Assembly: GCA_026686845.1 (NCBI GenBank)
Contig: JAIVEN010000022.1
Location: forward strand, 27,068,001-27,132,000
Length of the DNA: 64,000 bases
Direction of reading: 5' to 3'
Origin: Adenanthera pavonina
Lineage: Eukaryota > Streptophyta > Magnoliopsida > Fabales > Fabaceae
Shown: piece by piece, positions 22,215 through 32,722 of the stretch
How positions within the stretch are numbered: position 1 is the first letter of the stretch
Layout of the letters: each line of letters opens with the position of its first letter
Notes under the pieces: model-generated
Databases searched by the model: none
Seen by the model: the letters and a program-made list of their open reading frames with translations, nothing else
Told to the model about the DNA's origin: nothing
Translations under genes and position numbers: made by a program

Positions 22215-24315
22215 CTATAGCTGTCGAAAAATTGGTGCCACTGCAAGACCCTTTGTTCTCAAAATCTTTTCTGCCAATATTTTCCCCTTCATTTCATCTT
22301 TCTTTCTTTGATTCGATATTTTTTGCTTCAGGCTCCTGAAATGACAGGATTTATACGGTTTAAGTGAATAATTGAGATGAGAATAACAATTTGGCTTATA
22401 AAAGTACAAAAGATCCACTAATATTTGGTAGATAAATTACCAGCATAAAGGAACTTTACATATATGTGGATGAGCACACAATTGAGAATGTAACTCCAAT
22501 AATTGCCACATCCTCTTACAACGAAGGCAACGACGTGTGGCCCTCAACTTGCAGGCAGCAAAATGACGAACAAGCAATTCTATCCCCTTGCAGGCTGCAT
22601 AACCACAAGGGCCCTCGTTTGCTTTCAGGTCTGTATCGTGTGGACCAATTGGTCTACACCCATCTCTCCAGATGTGAACAAGTGCTTCCATTGCCTCGTG
22701 TAGTTCCATATACATCTTCCTTTCTTCCTTCTTTCTCTTCCTCATCTTGTTTCTCTGGTTATCAGTTCATCCAAAAAAAGTTTCAGATCCAGAAAAGGCA
22801 AGAAAAATCATGAGGAAGTAGATAAAAGACAGAATTCTACATTTTCTTCTGTGTTTATGTATTCCAGAAGTTCTTTTTCTAGAAATGGGTAAGTCTTCTC
22901 CATTGCTTTCCAACCTTCAGATCCCATCACAGGTTTGAGATTCTTTGAGATCATTCGGTAACAAATGAGACCAAGCCGGGGGGCATCACATAGCAATGCA
23001 AGCTGAAATACGTCAACTGCATTGTCTACTGTGAGTAAACCCAACTCTAGCTTCTCTTCACATTCACGCATCAGATGAGGGACAACAAATGCATGTGACA
23101 GCACCAACAAAGGCAAGACAAATTCCTCCATGTCTTCTTTGTCATAGCTATCAAAGAGAACGTCAAACAGTCATATTTCCTAATAGTTACTAAGGTAAAG
23201 TTATTCTTTCATTCTTATAGAATAAGAACTTTATTATAAATTTAATTCCTATAATTTAAAAATTTGTAATTAAGTTGTAGTTCGCAACTTAAAATTTATT
23301 CCAGTAAATTTGTTAAAGAAGGAGATTGAATAAGATACACTCGCTTGATTGACGCGTGATGTCATCTTGATTAAGCAGCAAAATTGAACCTGCAAAAGAC
23401 TAATGATAAGAACGTCAGCAATGCTCATTGCTGGTGGATGCCATAATTCATCTCTGCGAATCATTTTCTGATCAATCACTAGCATGGATTCCGAGAACTT
23501 ATAACAAGGCAGCTGATTCTCTTTCCACGCACTTTGACAACAAGATGCGTTCAAACTCTTGGGATATTTATCCCCCATCCTGCTTTAATGTGTTTGTATT
23601 ACTTGATCACTCTATATGATTGAGGATGAAAAATGTTATTGTCTATTGATCCCTCAACCTGATGTAATACTTATTTTGATGCATTTCTTATTTTTGGCCC
23701 AACAAAAATGATAAGAACAAGATTAAAACGTTGTGACATTGTGATAGCAGAATTACGACCTCTAGAATTATGAATATGTAAAAACTGAGTGAAACTTTGA
23801 AGAGCACCTGAGTCATTCTGATGATTGTGAGAAAAGGGACAGAACATACCAGGAAGAATACAAGAATCGAATAAAAACTCGGACTGCATCATGCGGAACC
23901 CCACGAATGGAGATTAATCGCCGACCACGATGATGACTTGCTTGCTTTAGCATGCCTCTCAATACTGGAGAAGCCATCCCCTGTTCTTATGGTATCATCA
24001 TCCACGTAAGTGGCAGGGATTCAACGAGTAGCGTTAGTGGCCGAAAAAACACAAAGTAGCGTGAACATCCACTGACATCATTGTTTGTTAGGAAAGAAAC
24101 TGCTGTCATTTGATTATATTAATACTATACGACTATTATACAAATTCAGTTGAAATGAATGAACTTACAAGAATGTTAGAATGAGCAAAAAGAATACCAC
24201 CATTATGAGTATTAATGCAAACATCGGCTTTATAACCTTCATCGAAAAGACGATCCCACAAATCTCTTGTTGCTGTCGACACATAGCTGCACCTTCTTGG
24301 CGTTAAATTGTTCAT
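22215..24315 (-). CDS. BT4: BTB/POZ and TAZ domain protein, BT4/BT5-like (5 exons, 339 aa from this ATG)
   Basis: Scaffold of the plant BT family: the BTB domain binds CUL3 and partner proteins, the TAZ zinc finger binds acetyltransferase/bromodomain partners, and the C-terminus binds calmodulin (family knowledge). Exons on the minus strand: 24315-24169, 23980-23850, 23147-22841, 22754-22441, 22335-22215; all introns are GT-AG and phases agree. N-terminus MNNLTPRRCSYVSTATRDLW; BTB at about 20-125 (DVCINTHNGG, RGVPHDAVRVFIRFLYSSC); TAZ at about 210-300 with DGCRPIGPH, CGYAACKG, RHFAACK, CKRMWQLLELH and CKVPLC; basic tail KKDEMKGKILAEKILRTK. Residues just upstream in the same frame (IPVPPPPSPGS to CKQVL) also look like family sequence but have no in-frame ATG; see the finding on the start. 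BT5 is the alternative paralogue. Confidence 0.9.
23148..23849 (-). other. BT gene intron 2, carrying a LINE fragment
   Basis: A 702-bp intron between the exons joined at the SSC-YDKED codon. Its middle is occupied by a plus-strand LINE remnant with its own target duplication; the outer parts are plain AT-rich intron. Confidence 0.8.
23414..23706 (+). mobile_element. 5'-truncated LINE with 12-bp target duplication, in a BT intron
   Basis: AATGATAAGAAC occurs at 23402-23413 and 23707-23718, flanking about 293 bp. The insert encodes, on the plus strand, the end of an RNase H-like domain of LINE ORF2: CESFSDQSLAWIPRTYNKAA then DSLSTHFDN, closing with a stop at 23617-23619. After about 85 nt of 3' UTR it ends TTTTTGGCCCAACAAAAA, a short A-rich tail touching the second repeat copy. 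5' truncation, an A tail and a duplication of this length fit target-primed reverse transcription. It is antisense to the host gene. Confidence 0.82.
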
Positions 24316-24380
24316 CAACACTTGCTTGCATGTGCAACTGGTTGAGGCTGAACCAGGCGAAGGAGGAGGCGGTACTGGAA

Positions 24381-24398
24381 TTAATTTCTCGGCTCCAT
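24381..24398 (-). other. Five-codon upstream ORF at the expected BT start
   Basis: ATGGAGCCGAGAAATTAA on the minus strand begins exactly where the family N-terminus should start but hits a stop after five codons. It is one base out of frame with the downstream coding text. It would act as an upstream ORF before the ATG at 24315. Confidence 0.55.
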
Positions 24399-26300
24399 CA
24401 GAGATTCACACAATATTTGCTACCTATCTCAGCATTACATTATGCTCCACTGCTGCAGAAATAAAAAAAAAATCATCTAATGATACTACTCGGCATTTGA
24501 AACTTAATACCTAACTCAATGACAACTAAATCCTTCCCTTTATAAATCGTTCTATGCCTCGGAGTTTCAACTTCATCAAGATTTGTTCCAATCTCAAACT
24601 ACGAATCGGGGAAATAGATTCAGAATGTAGAATCGAAATGAAGATGATCGAAGCAGGTAGTATCGCATTGGAAGGAAGGTACAGAGAGAGAACGATGAAA
24701 TTACCTCCAGCTGAGAGTTGCTCTTTAAAAGTTAGAATTAAATCGAGAGGAGAAAAATAGAAGCAGACGGAAAATGAATTGTTAAGAACGGAATCTTGAG
24801 CCGGAGCAATGGCGCATCTAACGTTTCCGATCACGCTTAGCTCTCAAGTCTGAAATGATCAAGAGCCTCTGATAAAAAAATAAAAGGAAGGAAAAAAAGA
24901 AGAAGAAGAAATGATGAGGAGTGCCACCAGGAAAACGACGAATTATTGAACGTGGTGATGATGCGAATGAGAAAGCAGAGTATTGCTTGGAACAGAATAA
25001 GTCGCGAGTTTTTGGGGGAAATTCAAATTCAATCAATTATGGAGTCTATAACTCACGAGTCTATCAGTCAGTCCTCTTGGTACCAACAACCAAACAACCC
25101 ACTCCCCACACAAAAACAAAAACAAAATATGGCACTGAATGAGAGAATTCGCGCTAGCGCTCTTCCGATATATAATGATCTGTTGATAACAACGTGCAAC
25201 TGCACGCGCTTTTTTCCCGCGCAGTAGTCCAACTGCTCCAACGGTCCCTCCATTCTCCAATTGGGCCTCCAATAGTAATTTAAAAAAAATTAAACCCGGA
25301 TATACTGGATCACTTCGAAAGTGTAAAATTTTCCAATTCTTTTCTTCTTGTCAATTCATAGATTAATTTATATTAATAGATCATTTCAGTCAATTTTTTT
25401 TTTAAAAATTCATCAATTTTGAAAATTGAGTGATTTTCAGTCAAGGTTAATTTGTTAATTTTTGGATCAAATTGACTAAACCATTCTAACTTGTGTAACC
25501 TATCATTGGGACAGATCGGATACAGCGTATTTCTTTGTACAAAACGGCATATAGAGTGGATGTTAAAACAGAAACTAACAAAAAACAGTGGAACAATTAC
25601 AGCTAGATTTTGTGATTTGTGCATAATTGTCTTGTTAAAAGCTTTTTTTCAATGAAATAAAGTTTAGGTAAGTTGAGTTTTGAGGACTCATCAGAGTTTG
25701 AATAGGCCTTGGAACTCGAAGAGCTCTTATGAAAGTACCTATATATTGCCACCGATAAGGTTGTCATATTGTTTCCTTAAATCAAATATACCAAAGGGTT
25801 TTTGTAAGCCCAAGCATAGAGCTTTACAAAACAAAGCATACATGGATAAAGCTGTTATCAAGCTGTACTAATATTAGATGGGTGCACGGGCTAACAATTG
25901 TGATAATAATGGGCGCCTAAATGGCGCAACTAAATTTGTGATGGTCTTAGTCAGGCTTAAGGTGAGACAGAGATTGGAGGAAAGGACCATTGGGCTTATA
26001 TCAAGTCAAAAATTGGCCCAAAAGGGGCCTAGTCACCATAAATTTAAAATTAACCAAATTATTTGTATAAAAAAAATTAACCCATTTATCCAAAAACAAG
26101 AAGCCCAAGAAGTAAGTTTATAAGGTTCTAAAACAGTTGATTAAGGCCCAATAAAAGCCCAATGAAGATAACTTTCAAATTCAGCAAAATATGAGCATGT
26201 ACAATGCAGAGTCTTCTGCATTTAATGTTGTCGGAGCAATTTTGGTAATGAAATTAAGTTATTCGCATGCAAACAAAAAAACTCACAAATCGAATGGCCT
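24399..26300. other. BT upstream region; no other gene seen
   Basis: A possible minus-strand 5' UTR intron acceptor (TTTTATTTCTGCAG) ends near 24452, and a TATA-like ATTATATATCGG on the minus strand lies near 25167-25178. Several GGCCCA/TGGGCC words occur at 25950-26160. ORFs here are short and show no domain. Confidence 0.4.
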
Positions 26301-26316
26301 TACCTAACTCTTTATT

Positions 26317-26367
26317 TTTTGGGGGGTGTGGAAAGGACATTAACTTTAGGAAATTATTCCACACCAA
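26317..26367. repeat. Small inverted repeat (hairpin)
   Basis: TTTTTTGGGGGGTGTGGAA and, about 18 nt later, TTCCACACCAAAAAAAA can pair as a stem. No coding or element context explains it. Confidence 0.55.
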
Positions 26368-28825
26368 AAAAAAAAACTATAGGATATATAGAATAGCGTT
26401 GGAGGAAAAGATAATTTTACTTGGATAGTAGGAGGAAAAAAGTTTTATATATCACTGAAAACAAGAACATTTTTTTATTACATGTACTATATTTTTGGTT
26501 GTATATGAGGACGTCGAAAATTAATGAGGTCACACGATAACAGTTAGCATGGATCGTCATACAAACTGATAATACAACAGTATGAATAATGGTGAGTGGT
26601 TGAGAAATGATGAACACACACCATTGAATATAGGTTGATCATCATAGATGGTGTCCAAAGCAACATTCAATTTGCCGGCAATATATATATATATATATAT
26701 ATCACACACTCATATCATCTGCTACTTCCGCTCCATCTTTTTTCTCACATTAAAAAAAAAGAAAATAAAAATACATATTCATGCGTGGTCCATGTCTCTA
26801 ATGATCCCTCTGATAAGAAGAAATTTAATTTAAGAAGCAAAATGAGGCATGTCCTGGTTCGACGTGATGCCATTCAGTTCAGTGACACATTGTGATTGAG
26901 ATTAATTGAGTAAAAGCAGTTGTGAGTGGCCTTGGAACCATAATTTTCGCCACCCCATTCTGCATCTGTAAGCAAAGAGAGAGAGAAGATTAACATCATC
27001 ATCATCAATGGTCAAACTTTCTGACCATCTTGGGTTTGCCGATGTCTCAAAGTTTTCCCATTAATCTCATCACCATTACCTAAGCTAGCTATATAAAATT
27101 ACCCAACTTTTGTTTAACAATATCATATTCACATATATATATAAATATAAATAGGGTACGTACATATATATGCATATATATTGTATATAGAATAGAGAAA
27201 TAGTATTCTAAAAGAGACTAAGTGGGTGGCAACTTTGTGTGTGTGTGGATGGATAGAGGAGGAGCGTCTTGTTGTTCATATTCATATCCGTGTGGGTTTC
27301 TTTTTATAAAACCACAGACTGGAATAGTGGTCCAGCCTTTCACACGTGAAGACGCTCCTCCTCCTCCTCTGCTATTATATTCACGTGTGCTATCCTACTT
27401 TCATCAATTCTATTTGTGGCCCCTCCTCTCCTCTTTTTCCCTCCGTTTCCGCTCTGCGTTCTCATTTCTATCTCAGCCTTTTACAAATTAATCACATTTA
27501 TATATGTATGTATGTATGTATCCCTCTTATAACTTGATGTTATGTCAATGTCACCGTAATTCCCAATGCTCCAAAACCCTAATGGCGTGACTGTCTCACT
27601 CTGAACTTTGCTTTTCATGGACTGTTGAGGGAATATATATATATATATATATATTGGAAAGTTAATGGTGTTATATATATATTTGGTATATTGTTATTAA
27701 TTAGGTTTTGTGAATTAGGGATTAATGGGATTGAATAAGGTTGATGGGTGATGAGGAGGGTATCAAGTAATGAGAATGGATGGGGTTGCGATGCATGGGT
27801 GGCATTCACTAATGTTCTGAGGCAGTCAAAGGGGTATATAGTACATACTGTAAAAGGTGGCGTTTTACCAGTTATACTGCCAGCCCAGGTTTTGGATCTT
27901 GTGTCCTCACTTTTTTTTAATTAATAGTACACTAATTCATTTGTTTTTTTTTTTTCCTGCTTTCTTCATTAAGAAATACGTACTATATTATCACCATTAC
28001 CTCTACTCTTTACTTACTTGTAATATATAGTATTCGCTCTTAATAAATTCTCAACTTCTCCCCAATTTGATTTCAATTAGTCAGAGTTCAAAATAATCAC
28101 TAAAAGACCAAATGATTTTACAAAGAAGTATAAATGTTCAAATTCAAAGGAGCATTTCTTTTTTTCTTTTAAGAAAAAAAAACCTTTGTTGATCTTCTTT
28201 AGCATTATGGTGACATTGGTACTATATAAAATTTTCATCGAATCTTTGAATTTAGATATGGAAATATTTAATAAGAGTAATTTCAAAATTTGTAATTTTT
28301 ATTTCAAGATGAAACCCATTTATATAATTGTTTTATATATAATTACTTTAGAAAGAAAAATGCCTTTTAACCACTAATATAAATGCATATAGTAAAACAT
28401 AACTTGAAGTTGTCGAATCAATCTCAACAAATTGGAACAACGGACTATTGGAAGAGACGATTAGGTTTTCTATTCCAAGAATCCCAAATTGGAATCTTTG
28501 ACAAATCTACGTTTCCTTCGGACTCAGTCTTCATTTAAAAAAAAAAAAAGGACTTTATGACTCTCTCTTTTTTTTTTATAAATTTCGTTGTTTTTTTTAA
28601 AAAAGGATCTTCGTAGTTGAATTTAAACAAATAATATTTGATGATCCCTTATCTTTTTTGGTAAGAAACAGAAGTGTGAAGACATCATTTGAACCCAAAT
28701 TAATCCACCTAGATTACTTCCTAAAATATCCTATACATGAATTAAAACAAGAAGCTGATTAGCAAAAGACAAAAAGAGCTTCCATGAAGGGAAAATAATT
28801 ATATATATATACATATAAAAATACA

Positions 28826-28874
28826 ACATTAATCATCATAATTACCCCAAAAAAAACATTAATCATCATAATTA
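28826..28874 (+). mobile_element. Micro-insertion: CCCC plus poly-A flanked by an exact 19-bp direct repeat
   Basis: ACATTAATCATCATAATTA occurs at 28826-28844 and 28856-28874, separated only by four C and seven A residues. The form matches an extremely truncated poly-A retroposon with target duplication. Simple slippage is less likely because the unit is not low-complexity. Confidence 0.6.
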
Positions 28875-29463
28875 ACCTCATTTTGATTCCTCCAATATCA
28901 CGCAACAGTAAATGCTGCTACACATGGTACTATCATCTATTTGACTCATGAGTCTCTCATATTCATATTCAATTCATCAAGTCCACTCTTCTAGCTGTGT
29001 AAATGGGTTAAAATATTTTTTAAGTAATAATTGAAAAATGCATTAAGTTAATAATAATAATAATAATAATAATACAATATTTATAGATGTTTTACTAATA
29101 TATAACTTTTGTATCGGTTTCCTTAATATTTTGTGATAATATAAAAAGGTCCAATTGTATTATTTCTCAGAAGAATAAATATCCAAAAAAATAAAAAATA
29201 AATCACTTACAAAATGGATCAAAATCTAAAATTAAATTACTATTTTTTGTAAAATCTCATTAAAATTTAGTTTGGCCCAAAGATAAATCAAACTAAGTGT
29301 CTAGAAACCCTAGAAAACAGTAATTTTCATGATATGTAATTAAATCGTAGTCGTTGGTTGTTAAAGGGAGCAAAGATAGTTGTGATTTGCAAATAATATC
29401 CACAAAGAAAATGAAAAATGAGATGGAGATTGAGGAGTCTTATATGATTAGTGTGATGCTTAA

Positions 29464-29470
<7 letters not shown>

Positions 29471-29510
<40 letters not shown>
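29471..29510. repeat. (TG)20 microsatellite
   Basis: Twenty uninterrupted TG dinucleotides preceded by a short TATATA run. A likely polymorphic marker and potential Z-DNA former. Confidence 0.95.
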
Positions 29511-29513
<3 letters not shown>

Positions 29514-30440
29514 AATGGAGACCACAAGCAGGACGCATGAAACCAAAAGAGAGAGAGAGATATAGAGCCATCGATCAAGTGAGAGAGACCATTTGTAATA
29601 ATGCTAAGAATGGAGCTTAAACCTTTGTTTGGAATAGGAGAAAAATAGGGGGAGAAGAATATTAAAAATGAAAATAAGAATGAACCTAGATAAATAGGTG
29701 TCTAGTTTTCTTCTTGTTTTCTCTCTAAATTTTTTTCCCCTCTTATTTTTCTCTCATCCAAAACAGAGAGTAAGGAAAAGTTTTAAAGTAATACGTACAA
29801 TTAATGATTTATTTATTCCATCCTATCTTCTTGTACCAAATTTCACATAGGTATATATGCTTGATATTAATGGGTAGGTTTGTGCTACATGCAAGCCTAT
29901 AAATTTGATAATCATAATGTATAACTGCATAGATTAGATTTTATAGAATATCAATATATCTTTATCCAAATGATGCTTGGTAGTTATTTGCATATCCAAA
30001 CACTAGCGATTATGTTATATTTTAATTTTTAAAACAAAAGATTGCTTGAGACTATCAAATCGTTTTTTTCTCCCCTCTGTTTTATAATGAAGATCGTTTT
30101 ATTAAAAAAATATATCAAAATCTCATTTTACTCCTCAAAAAATATTCCATACCAATGAAATCATTCAAATATTTTTTATACATATTATAATTAGAAGTTT
30201 GTGGAGGAATGAGACAAGATCTATATATATATATATATATAGAATTTTGTTTAATTCTAATAAAACTAACGCTAAATTTAATTTTAAAGTTTTGTCCAAG
30301 AAAATAAATGTTAAAGGATCAAAAGAAAATTTTATTTAAAATCGGCTTTTATTCACTTTTAATTCTTTAAGTATATTTTAAGTTTTAGTTTCATCCTTCA
30401 ACTTTGATTTAGTCCCGTTATGCTATTTTAGAATTCATTT

Positions 30441-30535
30441 TTGTCTCTTAATTTTATTTATTTTTAATTTAGTCTTATTTTTGTCTCTTAATTTTATTTA
30501 TTTTTAATTTAATCTTATTTTTGTCTCTTAATTTC
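30441..30535. repeat. Tandem repeat, 40-nt unit, about 2.4 copies
   Basis: The unit beginning TTGTCTCTTAATTTTATTTA is present at 30441-30480 and 30481-30520 with one difference (AGTC versus AATC), then partly at 30521-30535. Confidence 0.85.
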
Positions 30536-31144
30536 ACTTTAGTTTTAAGTTGACATTTATTTTTATTCAATTATCTCTAAATTTAACTGATATTTTTTTA
30601 ATCTTTTTATGAGTCATGCAAAATTATTTTGCTAAGTATTTTAATTCAAAAAATTAGAAAAAAAACTGAGTAATTTTTGGAATTTAAAAGTCAAGTCAAA
30701 ATACAATAAGATAACAGGACAAAAATTATATATATATATATATGTTAAAGTTAAATGATCAAATCAAAAGTAAATGAAATTAACAGACAAAAGTAAAATT
30801 GAAATAAACTAAAGAATTGAAATAGAATTAAATGAATTCTTTAACAAATTAAGAGTATATTCTTTATGAGGATATTAAATTTTTTTTGGAGCAAGAAAAA
30901 AATTGAAATGGGCAATAAAGGCAGAAAAGTAAAGGGAGTGAGAGGGTAAATAATAGAAGATGATGGCGGATATGACCAAATCGAAAGGGAGAGCTTTGAA
31001 TCAGATGGGACAAAACTTACCATCCAACAGCTGTCCTTAACACCAAAAGTGGAATGGCACGCACCTGACCACTTCTCCTTCCACTCCCAATGAATCTTTC
31101 TCTCCCAACATTTTGAGAGAATTTGGGATTCGGATCATACTCTG

Positions 31145-31152
31145 TATAAAAA
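31145..31152 (+). promoter_or_regulatory. Candidate TATA box of the cyclin gene
   Basis: TATAAAAA lies about 230 nt before the CYCD5 ATG and fits a plant TATA box in sequence and position. Confidence 0.55.
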
Positions 31153-31197
31153 TCCTTAAAACCCCTCTAACCGCTAGTTATCATTTCTTCCCCTCCT

Positions 31198-31205
31198 TTT
31201 GGCGG
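31198..31205 (+). promoter_or_regulatory. E2F-like site in the cyclin leader
   Basis: TTTGGCGG matches the plant E2F consensus WTTSSCSS. It lies about 50 nt after the TATA-like box and 171 nt before the ATG, so probably in the 5' leader. One match of this length can arise by chance. Confidence 0.4.
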
Positions 31206-31375
31206 CACCAACATCGCTATTTCCCTCTTAATCTTCTCCTTCTTTCCGTCCCTCTCTCTCCCACTCTCACTTATGCTTGTGTATTTAGCGGTTAGATTCT
31301 ATGAGGTGAACAACCCACTTGTTCTTCACTTTTTCTTTTTCTGATATACATGTGCTAAGGTGAGAATCAAGACCA

Positions 31376-32722
31376 ATGGACACCCCTGCCTCTTCGTTTT
31401 CTTTCTCCAGTCTTTTGTGTGAAGAAGATGAAGCTAGCATTTTGAAGGGCGGTGATGAGAATTTTGGCATGGACTCGCTGAACCCTTGTCTTGATTTCGA
31501 GGATGACGAGGAATACATTGAGATTTTGTTAAAAAGAGAAATGGGTTTTATATCCCCAAGTGATGATTGCTCAACAAGTGCCGGTAAATGGCTCAAGAAT
31601 GCTCGTCTGGATGCCATTGACTGGATTTTCAACGTTAGTTTCCATCAGCTAAACCATTTTCCTGATTTTTGTTTTCTTTTTCAAGAATCCCTGCTTTTCG
31701 TTTTCTTTAATTAATGGAGAACTTGTGTCTTCTGCTTCGATTCAGACGGGGGCGAAATTTGGGTTCAAATTTTACACCATTTACTTATCAGTGACTTACT
31801 TCGATCGGTTTCTTTCAAGGCGATCCATTGACGTGAGAAATCGAGTTTCCTGATCCTGTCATATTGTTTTTTCCTTCGAATTTTAGTTTTGATTTATTTT
31901 GGTTCTTTCTAATGTAGGAAGGAAAACATTGGGCCATTCAATTGTTATCCATGGCATGTTTATCTTTGGCTGCAAAAATGGAAGAGCAAAACGTACCACC
32001 TCTATCCGAATTTCCTGGAAAAGAATATTGCTTTGAGAATAAAGTGATTAGGAAAATGGAATTTCTAATTTTGGATTCCTTGGGATGGAAAATGGGATCC
32101 GTGACTCCTTTTGCTTATCTGCAGTACTTGATCAAGAAATTTTCTTTGGAATCAAAACCAGAAGCAATAATCTCAAAATCTATAGATCATATTATGGCCA
32201 TCGTGAAAGGTAATTCATCTTCGCAATGTACATTGAATAAATTCTCTTGATAAATAGCATAAGTGAATTTTTCTTCTGTGCAGATATTAATTTAATAGAT
32301 CAACGACCATCTGTTATTGCTTCTGCTGCCATATTAGCAGCTTCTGATGCGACATTAACGAGACAGACTGTGGATCTTTGTGTGAGCTCGATATCCTGGG
32401 GATCTCATGAAAATGTGAGTTTGTTGATCTTTTGTGCTTCAAGTCTTGTCATCTAGATGAACAATTGGAAAAACAGGACGGGGTTTAATGAAATTTTTGC
32501 AATCTTATCGAACAGGAACTTGTATTTTCCTGTTACAATCTAATGCAGGAAATAGAGAGAAGAAAAATTAAGACTCCTGACTCAAATTTGTTCTCAACCC
32601 ATTCCAGCTTCACAGATGCTCTGGAGAATCCCTCTCTTCTTACTTCTGGGACTAAGAGAAAACTCACCTTCCCAGACAGTGGAACTGAAAACTGTCCAGG
32701 ACAAAAGATACATCGGCCTTAG
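31376..32722 (+). CDS. CYCD5;1: D-type cyclin, CYCD5;1-like (5 exons, 324 aa)
   Basis: Regulatory subunit for CDKA that promotes G1/S entry through retinoblastoma-related protein. Exons: 31376-31633, 31746-31832, 31918-32209, 32284-32414, 32516-32722; all introns are GT-AG and the phases agree. The product is one residue off the 323 aa I recall for Arabidopsis CYCD5;1. LLCEE at 13-17 is the LxCxE Rb-binding motif. The cyclin N domain (about 70-170) includes ARLDAIDWI, YLSVTYFDRFLS and LLSMACLSLAAKMEE; the C domain follows with VIRKMEFLILDSLGWKM and TPFAYLQYL. The last exon gives ELVFSCYNLMQEIERRK then TKRKLTFPDSG, like the end of the Arabidopsis protein. It is convergent with the Ca2+-ATPase gene. 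CYCD5 is preferred over other D classes by this N- and C-terminal pattern and by the neighbouring ACA gene. Confidence 0.93.

Larger units (their letters stand above)
26368..31144. other. Long spacer before CYCD5; microsatellite-rich, no gene seen
   Basis: Contains AT repeats near 26682-26702, 27634-27653 and 30222-30241, a TAA-type run near 29050-29072, a (TG)20 tract at 29471-29510, a 40-nt tandem repeat at 30441-30535 and the duplicated poly-A scrap at 28826-28874. ORFs are short and explained by simple sequence. Confidence 0.55.
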
